Positions 1 to 11,490 of a DNA stretch of 64,000 nucleotides are shown piece after piece. Origin of the DNA: Atrichornis clamosus (lineage: Eukaryota > Chordata > Aves > Passeriformes > Menuridae). Positions within the stretch are counted from its first letter, which is position 1. Every line of letters starts with the position of its first letter. Where the stretch lies: positions 186,001-250,000 of the forward strand of contig WBMZ01004770.1 in NCBI GenBank assembly GCA_013400975.1, in the 5' to 3' direction. A program made the position numbers and the translations under genes. The notes beneath the pieces are model-generated. The model made no database searches and was not told where the DNA came from. It worked only from the letters and a program-made list of their open reading frames with translations.

Positions 1-807
1 GGATTTGTTGCAAACAGATGAATTCAATGTGATGCCCTGTACAGGGCTTCAAAATTACTTTCAGCATCTTTTTCAGCATGCTAGTACTTGAGGTCATCAA
101 GAAGAGAGGAAAAAACAAAGAAAAATTACAAATTAAAGAAATAGTCATGTAGATGGGATAAATATTGGAAGCAATGTGGGTGGCTAAGCTAACACAACAG
201 ACATATCTTAGGTATTTTTCTTTTAAAGACAAAGACAGTCTGCCTCCCACACATTTCAAAATGAATCTCAAATGTATTTTTATAATTTGCAATTATTTCT
301 GTCAGAGAATAATAGAGATTTGATGCCTGGGGTAATTAATGTTCTGCGATGTCTATTGTAATAGCTATTTTAAGTGTAGGAAATACCCTAATAAGAAACA
401 GTTTGCTAGTGTGCTGATCTAGTTGATTCTTATCATAGCTTTCTCTGTAAAATAACAATTGGAAGATATGACAATAGATATTTTGATTAAACTCTTAAGC
501 ATCTGATAAAACTTGGGCAAAGATAGATGACTTGAAAAGGAACATTTAAAAAAAAATCAATTCCCCTCAATTTCTGACATTTTTTTTCATACTACTTGTG
601 TTTTAAAACACTTTGTGACCTTTAGTAAATATGGTGGATTGTAATGCTCTGAATCTAATTAAACCCAAAACATGTTAAATATCTTTTAAGGAAAGAAGTA
701 TATGGTGAATGAAGACTGTGCTTTATAAGGAACATTTAACTGGTTGTAGATCTACATCTTTTTGAAGTTATATATTGAAGTCATTACAAAACAGGAAATG
801 TATAAGT
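1..807. other. AT-rich noncoding DNA
   Basis: No open frame of useful length, repeat or RNA gene is visible. The stretch is AT-rich with short A and T runs and scattered homeodomain-type cores. It could be intergenic or intronic. Nothing here separates the two. Confidence 0.6.
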
Positions 808-1480
808 AATTTCCTTTTCCTACTCCTCCTGGTTTCCCATCTCCCATGTCTTTCCCCTGTTTCTCCCCAAAGTTGAAAAACTGTTTGTGTTGTTGTTCCC
901 TCCCAAGTTTCTTGTTTCTAGTGTGGAAATTGTAGTTGCAGTGGCTTCTTTTCCCCTTCTCATTCAGCACGTACTAGTCCGTTCTTTGTCTGTAGTGCTT
1001 GACATCTTTTCTACTGTATCTTCCTTATATCTCTTTTCCTCCTCTATATTTCTGTTTTCACAACCTTGTTAGACTTGTCTGCTTTCTCATGTAACTTCAT
1101 TTGGCGTCTGTCCCACATACAATATTACCTTTCTTCCTTGTACTTATATTTTCTTGAAGGATTTATTTTATTTTTTTAGAAGCTCCTGTTCAGCAGAATT
1201 CTTAAAGAATCCAGTGTCATCCTGTATAAAGCTACTCACTTCCAAATTTCTGGGATTCATGAGAACATGAGTCACTCAAACACAAATTGTGTCTTGCTTT
1301 TTAGATGCCTTTCATTAATAAATTTTCTCATTGTCAGCCATGTTACCATATTTTTCCTGCTGATTTTAATATCTGATAATTTCTATTTGTGTATGTTGGT
1401 TTTGGTGTTTGATTTTTACTTGTCCTTGGTATCATCTTCTCTTTCATTCTGTTTCAATTCAGCTTTTCTAAAGTAAATGC
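808..1480. other. Pyrimidine-rich, T-rich tract
   Basis: For nearly 700 bases the plus strand is dominated by T and C, with long runs such as 808-867 and 1008-1060. The short plus-strand frames here (887-1072 and 1267-1476) are rich in Leu, Phe and Ser simply because T-rich codons encode them, so I do not call them genes. The tract could be the remnant of an old A-rich repeat tail read from the other strand, or a strand-biased intronic sequence. No repeat family is recognised. Confidence 0.45.
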
Positions 1481-4400
1481 CACATTTTCCTTGAAGTCTC
1501 CAATTTCAGGTCTTCTCACTTTAGCGTCCCAATCCTAAAACTCCTATGGTGGCATTCCTTACCAGAATAGTCACTAAAATTGCAAATTGACTGGCAATAT
1601 GCTTTGATTTTCCCCAGCAGGGCAGTAAATGTGTCATCCTGCTGTAAAAATTCTAACCTCAGCATTTTCAAAGACCTCTACAAGCTATGGGCCAGGTACA
1701 CAATACAGAATACTTGGTGCAAAGATTTTACATTTCTATGTCAAAATAAGTATTTCTGAAAAAGTTTTCATTGACTCCCTTAAAGATTTTTCTCAGATTG
1801 TCAGCTCCTGATGTGCTGAAGCTTTGCTGTGTTACTGGAAGGTCAGGCTGTGCTTGAAACTGCAGCTACAGTGAGCTTTGAAGGTGTTAGAATCTGAGCC
1901 AGCCTAAAAAACCTGTTTCCTCTTCAAAAAATTTTATTCCTTCAATTCTGTTCACTTGTATTTTTAAAAATGAAAAGAGATTTCTCAAAATTCTTTTAAA
2001 GTGAGCATTGTAATAGCAACACTGGTGAGTTTTTACTGTGTATCTTCACCCATCTGAATAAATGACCTGGCAGTTGACTGACTTGTGGTCTGAAGTCTCT
2101 TTTTGCTGTCTTTAGTTCTCAGTCCTTACCTCAGCCTTGCAGGAGCTAAGTCTTAAGAGTACTTAGTTCAGTTCTTAAGAGCTTCTCGGTGCTTTGGACT
2201 TGGGGTGGCAGTGGTGCTGTGCTTGTGAGGTGTTTTTCTGAATTATTTTTTAATTCCAGGAGCGAGGATGCCTGGCTGTGCAGTCAGAGCACTGACAGAA
2301 TTAACGTCACTGCACCAGCAGCATCAGCTCCCAGGGATGTCAGGAGCTGCTTCCCTGCCAAGTCAGAACTGAGGACTCAGCTTTCACTTGTGAGCTCAGG
2401 GCTCTGGGGCTTCTCAGGGATGTTCTCTGCTTTCATTTTCATTTGTCCAGGATAGGAAATCAGCACTGCCTGGGAAGGGTGGCATATTTAACATCCCACC
2501 CCCAACCACACTGCTGCCAATATATGGGAGTCATCTTAAATATATCCTCCTACTTACTACAGATGGACTGGTGCTAAATGTTTGTTTTGGCTTAAAGGGG
2601 CACCGTTGAGATGTAATCACAGGATGATTTTGTTTCGAATTTTCCATTGGGTGCATAGTTTTCTGGCTGACTTCCTTGGCTGTGTGTTTCAACAGATATA
2701 TGTACATACATAGTTATCCAGTGGTCTACATAAAATACAACAACATTGCCTTTGCACATTGTTAATATGTATTTAGAAATGAATGACTAGCTTAAACAGT
2801 TCCTTGCAGATGTTATGAAAATGCTCCGAGTTAGAAAAAAATTAAAAGATAGGGAAAAACTGAATGTACTTCTAGCTAGTTGTGAGTTTTACTCGCCTCT
2901 TTAAGGCTCCTTTCTGGCTTTAAATGCACTCTCCCTTTTTGGCTCTTGTGCAGTGATGCCTGTGCATGAGCATTTAAGAGGCATCAACACAGGGCAGTGA
3001 TTTCTCTTTTAATGACTACAAAATTGCAATATATTTTTCTAGTAAGAACAGCTAGGGTTCAGGGGAATGTGCGACTTTTTGATGTTCTGTAAAGGCCCTC
3101 GACACTACAACTCCACCTTCTGGCCTTGGAAAGTAAGGGCTGGGTGCATCATTGCCTATGGGAGGAGAGGTTTTTACAAATATTAACAGCAAGGGCAGAA
3201 GATAAGTTAACTTCCCTAGTACTGAGAAGTTGTTTTTCTTCTTGTTTGGATTCATCTTCGATCTGAGTGTGGCAGCGACCTGGACTATTCTGTCAATACA
3301 TCATTTGCCATTTTCCATAATGAGGCGTTAAGATTTGTAAATCACTTAAAATGAAAGGATTTGACTTCAAGTCTTGATTTAGGATCTAACTTTCTCAGCA
3401 CTCAACCTCTTCAATATTGAGAATTGAAACAAAAAGCTTTGAAGCATCTGCACCTCTGCCTTTCTCCAGAGCACTATCAAATTGATACGGTCATATTTAG
3501 AGAAGTCAAAGTCTCTAATGACTGGCATAAAAAGGGTAGGCCCTATAAGCAGTTCAAGGTTATGTTCATTGTGATACTTGCCTTAGCTTGGTCAAGAATT
3601 GAAGCAGCATGAGAGTAAATTTGTTATCTCTATAGCACAATATGAACAATAAGGAAAGTAGGTCCTTTCAATTTGGAATATGTAGATAAGAGGACAACAG
3701 TATCCTTAACTCTGGTGAGATCTGCTCAAGAAACAACTCACTTCTAAATACCTTTTAATGCTTTATGTATTTATTACGCTTTGGTTATATCCTTGGTCAT
3801 CTTGCAGTCTTTTTGCCTGGTTTCTGGTAGAAAAAACCCCCGAGTCTGTGGGAGGAAAAGATGAATTGAGAAGTGGAAGAAGACTGTCTTGTCTTTTCTT
3901 TCACAAAGGATGTGTCTGTTCGCACTTCTAAGTCAAGCAGCAATGGAGTGACACTTTCCCAATTACACTCTCCACGCAAGTGATGCTATGGCTACCACAT
4001 GGTGGTTCTATAATTGTGAGGTGATGATTGTGTGATACCAACCGGGAGGCAGAAACGAGGTTAGGCAATGCTGAACTGGAGGGAGGGATGCTCTGACGCA
4101 ACCTGCTCCTTGCCTGGGAGCTGGTGGAGCGAGGCCACCTCTCTTCAGAGACGTGGCTCCATGGGAAGAGTGCTGCTCTCGTCTTTCCAAGTAATAAAAA
4201 TATCAAGAATTAGGTTTGGGGCAGGTGGTTGTTAGTTTAATTTTTGGTATATCCCTGCTTCTTAGCTGTAGGTAGTGATGCCTTGTGGAAGGGAAGAGAG
4301 CTCAAGTGGTTGGTGTTGCAAACAATTCCAGCTTCATGCTTCCCTCAACATCTGGGAAAAGGAACAAAACCAACTGAACTTCAAGACCAGGTTTATTTTT

Positions 4401-5220
4401 ACATGTATTTCCAACTTTTTTGGAATCCTGTGTGTGGCTCAAAATATTTAATGATGTATTTTGAGTAAAAATTGGTAGCTCGTTGTCCTGCGAAATACTT
4501 CTTATTTCTGTGATAAACACAACCTGAAAAGACTATGGGTATGGCCATGGGACAGTACCTGCATGTCAGCTAAGCTGGTAGGAAAGGAGGGGATGTGCTG
4601 AATAACTTTTGGGGTTTGGACTAGTTTTTGATTATTTTTTTTTTCTTCAAAAATCCTCAGAGAGGAAAAATATGGACAAAAATAGATGCACACTCCCCCT
4701 CTAAGAGACTGTGTCAGAACTTCAAGGTGCTGATATAAAGACTTATATTTGTTAATGTCTCAATCATTTCTGTATCCTATCCTAAAAGAGCTTAGGTATT
4801 AAATACTTTTCTGCCATTTTAAAAGATGCTCAGGTCAGCTGAGTCATCCTGGCTTTGAAGTCAGTTTCCCTGGTAAACGTCGTGAAACTTGATGGCTCTA
4901 AAGCAGCATATTAGTCAAATTAGATTTTAGAAACAGTTAAGAGTTGGTAGAATACATAGACTTGCAGGATCTAAAAACCTGAGCATTTCTGACTTCATGG
5001 GCTCAAGCCAGGCACAGATGCAATTGCTGAAGTGGGTCCAACAACTCATTACTCGGGTATGAAATATGGGCACAGAGTTTAGGTAGGGGATCTACAGTTG
5101 ACATTACAGTACATTCAAGTTTAAATTTTGGAATTTGGCTCAAGAATACCCCACCTCTAGCAATAGTTCGTAAATTCTTAGGGAAACGAGCTGGTGATAC
5201 AGCTGTAGTACTGTGAGCTG
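1481..5220. other. Noncoding DNA, no gene seen
   Basis: No coding pattern is seen. Around 2180-2450 and 4080-4180 the sequence is richer in G and C, but no frame there resembles a known protein. A weak CTCF-like match is present on the minus strand at about 3108-3126. The rest is ordinary AT-rich sequence with short homopolymers. Confidence 0.6.
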
Positions 5221-5275
5221 AAATCCTGAGGGTGGGACTGCTGCCACTGGCTTCAGTGGAGCCAGAAAGTATTTC
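5221..5275. repeat. Old amniote repeat, CATTGACTTCAATGGG type
   Basis: The segment starts with AAATCCTG, continues through GGGACTGCTGCCACTGGCTT, and closes with CAGTGGAGCCAG and then ATTTC. I recognise this as a degraded copy of an old interspersed repeat common in birds, turtles and crocodilians. Its fuller copies pair an AATCCTGGCCCC-like left side with a near-complementary right side around a CATTGACTTCAATGGG core. I do not recall its library name with certainty. Related pieces lie at 26784-26850, 38945-39012, 45376-45430 and 49453-49521. Confidence 0.5.
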
Positions 5276-7429
5276 CTCATCCTTTTACATGGAAATTGGG
5301 GTTGGCCATGAAGTCAGCTCTCTATCTGTCTTAAATCTTGGGGCCACTAAAGCCAACCACAGATATGTGGCTCTTGTTACCCCAGAGTGGTGCTGAGCTG
5401 TATCCCAAGCATGTAGGGAGGGGCTCAGCTGACCGAGGAATTGGTCAGCAGGCAGCTGTTCCTTCAGCCTTTGTTGGTATTTGCAGGCAGGAGGAAGGGT
5501 CAGGACCAAGCGTGTCTAGGTGTGGTTGACCTGTGAGTGAGCCACAGCAGAGGCTGACCTGTCTGGAAGTAAATCACACCATTCTGGTCCACACTGAATG
5601 GCTAGAGAGAGCTGTGATTTGGGGTTTATAATTGGTCCTGTGAGAGCTATGATGCCTTTGTTCACCCTTAGCACCAGCAGTGTGTTCTGGTGGTGCTTAA
5701 ATGACTTAGCTAAAGAAGCTGGTGGTGCTGCAAGAGCAGAATTAACTTTGATTGTCTGGGATTTTAGGCTATTGTAAGCCCCAGACCATGCTTCCTTACA
5801 CTCTCTCTCAGGCCCTGTCTTTATCAAGGACTTCTGCAGGCTGAAAGCAGGATTTGCACTACAAGCTGAACTACATTTTAATACTTGCTGTCACTTTTGG
5901 AAAACCTCAAAATTGTGACTTTTTCCAACAAAGTAACTAGAGACATAAAAATCAACGAAGGAAACAGTTAATAGACTGCAGGGCAATCGAAGGGCTTTGG
6001 CTCCTACTGCAAAATATTAGCAGCTGTAATTTGACCTCTTAACCAATTAATTTTGGCCAGTGTAAAATTCCATACACTAAATCTGTTTACGATACTTCAC
6101 TATTCTAGGCATCTGATACTGTGCCAAGACCTTAATATGTCTCTGAACAGAGGTCAAGTCATGGCCTTAAAACGAAGACTTGAAATATAAGCTGTGTGTG
6201 GGTGGGTTGCCTTATGTCCCTAAGGGGCTTATGAGTTCCTTTTCTATTGCTGTCTGATCTGAAACTCTGGTCACTGCTCTCTGTATTACCTTCTTGTATT
6301 TCTTAATCAAAAGAAATCCATTTTGCAGCTCAGAAATGACCTCTCTTTTTCGCAGTTTGTCCATCCCGTTATGTTTTTGCCACATGGCTTTGGTTAAGCA
6401 TGCCAGCAGTTATCTGTTTTCTCTGTTGTACATCTGTTCCAAAACTCTTCTTTGATAGATTTCCTCGACAAGTCAAAGTTGTGTTTATCTTGTACTTTGG
6501 GGTGAAACAGTTGTATCCTGGTTGTTCTGCCTGTGCTACCCAGTCATTTAACAATTAGTTTTCCTACCTCTGGCTTTTGGGCCTGAATTTCCCTCTGTTA
6601 AAGTGTATGAACACCAGTGAAGCAGTCTGATTTTTATTAAAACGAGATAAAAATGTCTGTTGTTCCTTCCTGCTTGCAGAGTGAATGGTGTTTGTTGCTG
6701 CATAGCAATAGATTAAGAACAGCAGGTTTTGTTAGGTTCAAATGAATGCTGGTTAGCTCTGCATGGATATACACTGACTGGATTAAAGCCTAATTCAGGG
6801 TCGTTTGTTTGTTTTTTTTTTTAGTTTAGACCAAGTTGTACATAACAGTTGTTTGGTTATGAATCAGATGAACTGGTGTGTCTAAATCCATGTTGTGTGA
6901 AACATCATATTCCCAGTGCAGCGCTGTATTCCCAGGACCATGGAAGGGTGCAGCTCATGCTAACAGGCTCAGGGCAGGCAAAGTCTAAGGTGCATCATAT
7001 TCTGTTAAAGTTGTCTGAATTCCAGGAGTGGTCCTGGACCACTGCTTTCTTCCCAAGAACCAACTGACATGTGTTTTATATCATAAGGACAGAGCAATTT
7101 TCTGAGATACCCTATATTTCTTGTGTCATTTTTGTATTAAAGTCTATTGTTGGCATGTTCCACACAGATTTTTGTGCAGGTTTGAAATGCTCTGCACCTA
7201 AATTAAAGGTGTGCCAAATAGTCTGAAAATAATGAAAGCATGAAGTATCTGCTGTTCCACATGTCTGGATGTATTTGCAATCCATGCCTGAGACCCTGAG
7301 AAGCAAAAGGAAACAAAGTCTAACAAAATTATGAGTCTGTGTCCAAAATATTTCGAACTTTAGATAATGAAATAAAAACCATGCCTTCCTTATTACTATT
7401 TGGATTGCGTTCTAAAGCACTTGGGTATG
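5276..7429. other. Noncoding DNA, no gene seen
   Basis: The minus-strand frame at 5516-5827 (103 codons) and other short frames have no recognisable domain or splice context. A short poly-T lies near 6810. I see no named repeat. Confidence 0.6.
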
Positions 7430-7700
7430 TAGAAGTGCTGAAAACAAATGATAATCCAATTGGAGTCACCCACTACTGAATGCAGATTAGGATTAACTGA
7501 AGTGTAGGAATGGCAGATGACTGATAATTACCTGCCAATTAGTGTGCCCCAGTTAAATAGCAAAGTAGAACATCCATCAGGGACTGACCCGTATCTGCTT
7601 GCACAGCACCCGATACAACTATTGCTTTAACAGCAATCACTACAATTATTTGTCTATTACATTTTCTTTTATCTGTTGCCCATTATGGAAGATATTACTG
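7430..7700. promoter_or_regulatory. Candidate conserved noncoding element
   Basis: The sequence is complex and AT-rich, without homopolymers or repeat decay. It carries several homeodomain-like cores close together (GATAATCC, GGATTAAC, GATAATTACC, CCAATTAG) and a TTATCTG GATA-type site. This texture is typical of vertebrate developmental enhancers, but conservation itself was not tested. It may simply be old unique sequence. Confidence 0.3.
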
Positions 7701-10700
7701 TTTGAAAGATAAACTTTGAAGGTTTATAATGAAGAATACTAATAAAAAAGCATCTAAACCTAATACTAGGAAGTTAAAGAAATTTTGAAGCCAAATCTTT
7801 GATTTTCTTAAGCCTGATTTGTATTTAATTCAGTAGACATAAGATGGTTTGCCAGAATTCTAGTCCTTGAATGAAAAGCCTTTTCTTTTTTGGAGGGACT
7901 GGGGGATGATGGTGAGGGGAATGAGGAGTGAAGAGACCAAAATTAAAAAAGCACTAGAACAAATTGCCTAGTCATTTCCATTTTGAATTTACTTAGCCAT
8001 TAAAAACAAATGAGATTGTCTGTGATATATAGTTCCCAGCTGATGTAAAGGGTATGAAAATAGTTAATGGCTTAAAGAAGAGAAACAATAGGGGTTTATA
8101 TCATATAAGGGATTCTCTGTAAAGCTGTTCCCTGGGTACCGAAGGGTGGTGCTGAATTTTGCATACCTTGTATACTTGAAAGAATAAGTTTTCTAGATGG
8201 AAGTAAATTGCAAAACCCTGCGCAGCAAAGGTTGCTTTTTGAAGTGGAAGAAGTTAGTCAAATTTCTCAGCCCCCAATTGAAGCTGCATGTCGTGAATGA
8301 GGCAGCAGGACTGATGCTGGACACACTGGATCATATATCCTGTAGGAAATTACACTTGTATTAAACATGCTTATTTTGGGGTTTATTTTCTAACCTGCCG
8401 TGGTAGAGACCACCAGCAAGCTTCAGAATGGAGTGTACAGGCTGAAATCCTGTGTGTCTGGGAAGATTTGGGAAGAGTGTTCCAGCTCAGTTCCACCTGT
8501 CAAAGAGAAACCTGTGTCTTGAAGCCTTGCTCTGCTCATGATGTCACGGGATAAGAGCTTGTCCCATGAGGCAAACTTCTCCCACTTTTGTAACTCTCTC
8601 CATTGTGGAGTGGGTGCTACATGCAAGGAAAAGTTGAGTGACTGTTGAGTGAAATTGTACAAAGTGTGGGCTATTCCAGTATTTCAGGAGAGGATTCAGT
8701 CAAATCCTTTATGACAGAGGCAGGAAGGAAGGGGGAGAAACAGCATAGAAGATCATTCTTCTCCAATTTTACTATTTTAGGTTTCTTCAGTCCTAGGAAA
8801 ATTATCTGGAGTTTTGTAAGGTGTTGGGCCAGAAAGAACACTATACTTTTCTTAATGTAAAAGTCTTTTCAAACAGACCAGCAGATGGTAGTGTTTGCTT
8901 TGTAATTACAACAGTGAACTCATAGAAGAGACTGCTCTTGTTTGGCATAGGTCACTCAAGGACTGCTCAATTTGTAGCAGAATTAGAGAATTGTAAGGAG
9001 CAGTATTAGTTAAGTGAGCAAAGAGGAAGGGGGAAGCCCATCCGTAATCTTCAGCCAAGTGGGACAAAAAGGGATTCAGTGGACAGAGGCTTGTGTCCCG
9101 TGTGCTGCAGATAATCTGCCTGGAACTGCAGCAATATCCCAGGTGATTAAAGCAGTAAGCCAGGAGACAACCTGAAAACGTTCAGCCTCTTGCAATAGCA
9201 GAAGTTACTGTTCAACTACAGCATTTTTCAGAAATGTCAGACCTGATACGATTTTGATGTTTAAATGTGATGCAGAGTATCTCTTATTGCACAAAGGTTT
9301 GTTGGCAAGGGGATAGAGCATAGAGGTGATGGGTTGAGGAGGTAAAATTAGCTGGTGACATGGTCTTGGGCAATGTGTGTGCCATAGGTTCCCTTTTTTT
9401 CAGGTGAGGATGAGATTACTGATAACTACTGCCAGCTTCTTACAGCGAAGTAAAATATTACTCAAGAATACTGTGCATTATTTCACCTGCACATGGCTTT
9501 CCTTGACTGTTTCAAATCATATATTTGATATGTTTTGATCAGTTTTCCTACTTGTTTTGAAGGGCCTCATTTTATTCACCCTCTGAATTGCAAAAAGAAA
9601 TTGTACCACATAATGTGACACTTCACAGGAGGAAGTGATTTTAAAAGCAGTCCTAATGGAGAGCTTCGTACCGGGAGATTTTAATTCATTTCTGGAAAGA
9701 AAAAAATGGCGAAATAACTGCAGAAAGTTACAGTGAACATTTTGTTTTGTTTTTAAATTAATTAGTCTAAATTATGTGTGGTTACTTTGTTCTTGCTTTG
9801 CTGAAATATTCTCACAAATGCTATCAGTTTTGGAAAGTCCATGGATGCAAGGGATTTTTTAAGAGGAGAGATTAACTATTAGTAGGTATTTCCTCTTACT
9901 CTTAAAGAATACATGTCTGAGTCAGCATATGATGTGATCATCTGCTCAGAACAAGGGAAATGACTATCATGCCAACTTGTCTCAACACCTGGGTATAAAA
10001 AATTTAAACAGGTGTTTTAAAATATGCTGCTCAACGAGTGAGCTTCAAATGTTAAAAATAAAACAAACAGAATACCCCCAAAAACCAAACCAAATAAAAA
10101 AGCAGAATTATATTTTGTGGGCAAGTGGAAGAAATTTTCATGGGCAGGGGTGAAGGGGAAAGAGTTTTAGGTGGTTACACAAAATGAAGGAAAAAAAGAA
10201 AAGGGGGAAAAACAGGAGCACTCCTTCTTTGGATAAACAACTCTCACTGTCTGTTCAGCTGTGCAACTAACAATTTTAGTGAAAGTTCTTAAAAACTTCA
10301 TTATTTAAATAAAATAATATCACCCTATATAGCATATGTTTTGGAGAATGTTGGCCCTTATTCTCCAGGGGAAAACTCATAGTATGTCCCTGTTTGTCTT
10401 TTGGGTTCAGAGTTCCTCCTTTGCCTTCCCCTGACTTGTGCTATCTTCTGTCTTGGTTCCTAAAAATGTTCTTTTTTGTTTGGTTTTTTTCTGTTTTGTT
10501 TTGTTTTGCTGAGAGACAGCTGTATTTCCTCTGGAAATACTTTCTGTACCTGTGAGGATATAGACCATGTAATTTCAGAGCTCTGGGTCTGCAATGTTTG
10601 GTTTTTCCTGTGCAGCACAATGTATGTGCACACAGAATAAAATCTGTATCCCAACAGCAAAATAATTTGCTTTAAGTGTGATGTACACTAGTGAAGGATG

Positions 10701-11169
10701 CCCCATGGCCTTTGAACTGCCCTGGAGTACATATTTTCTGTGGACTTTGCTTTTAAAATCTACATTTGGGATGCTTAATATCCCTTTAGACCAATGCCTG
10801 TGTTCTGCATGGGGATCTAAAAGGACCTGTTAGGAACCCTTCACATGTTCAGTGGAAATGTGTGGCACTAAGACGGGCACACGTGGCAAAGTCTAGACCT
10901 TGGGACCAAACCCTTGTGACAAGTGAAGATTCAGAGGCAAAAACCAGCAGCACCTGTGCAGTGAAGGGAGGTCAGGAAGTGAGCGGGTGACTCACCAGAA
11001 ATGTAGAGAATAACTGGAGCTCGCTGTGCTTCTTGTGGCTCCTGTGTCGTGTTTGTTATATTCTGGGAGTGATTGCAGCACTTGGTGCATCGTTTCTAAA
11101 TCACTGAAAAATGAGCTGATTTTTGTGGTAGAAGACTTGCGGTACAGAGCTGGTCCTACTACCAAAAGT
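7701..11169. other. Noncoding DNA, no gene seen
   Basis: A few short frames appear by chance. A CTCF-like match lies at 8878-8891. Purine-rich sequence lies around 10130-10220. An A-rich stretch interrupted by runs of C lies around 10055-10105, a low-complexity form common in bird genomes. No gene or clear transposon is visible. Confidence 0.6.
8878..8891 (+). promoter_or_regulatory. CTCF-like site
   Basis: CCAGCAGATGGTAG fits the core CTCF pattern CCASYAGRKGGCRS at 13 of 14 positions. The exception is T where C is preferred. A single match of this length is expected by chance now and then in 64 kb, so occupancy is unproven. Confidence 0.3.
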
Positions 11170-11490
11170 AAAAAAAAAAGATAATAATATGAACATATCT
11201 GCTTTTAATAATGTTTTATTAGAAATGCATTTTAATTGCTTTAGCAGTCTGTTTTCAGCTGCAAATGGCTCCTGTAGAATTTTGCTGAGATGACTAGAGG
11301 CTATTTTTATTGCAACACACTTTATTTCTGCCTTTTGTATATTTGTCAGAGTATTAGGATTTTGTTAGTATTTATTTGTAGTGTTTAATCACTCATTTTT
11401 TGGTTACATCTAATAGAGGATATTTCATTTGAGTATTCAAGCACTGATTTACTGCTACAGTACTGCTTTTGACAATTGGTATTTGAGTAA
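11170..11490. promoter_or_regulatory. Candidate conserved noncoding element
   Basis: This is a run of dense, non-repetitive AT-rich sequence with TTTAATAATG, TTTTAATTGC, GACAATTGG (SOX-like) and CAGCTG (E-box) sites. Its low CpG content and lack of recognisable repeat decay make it enhancer-like. Function and conservation are inferred, not shown. Confidence 0.3.
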
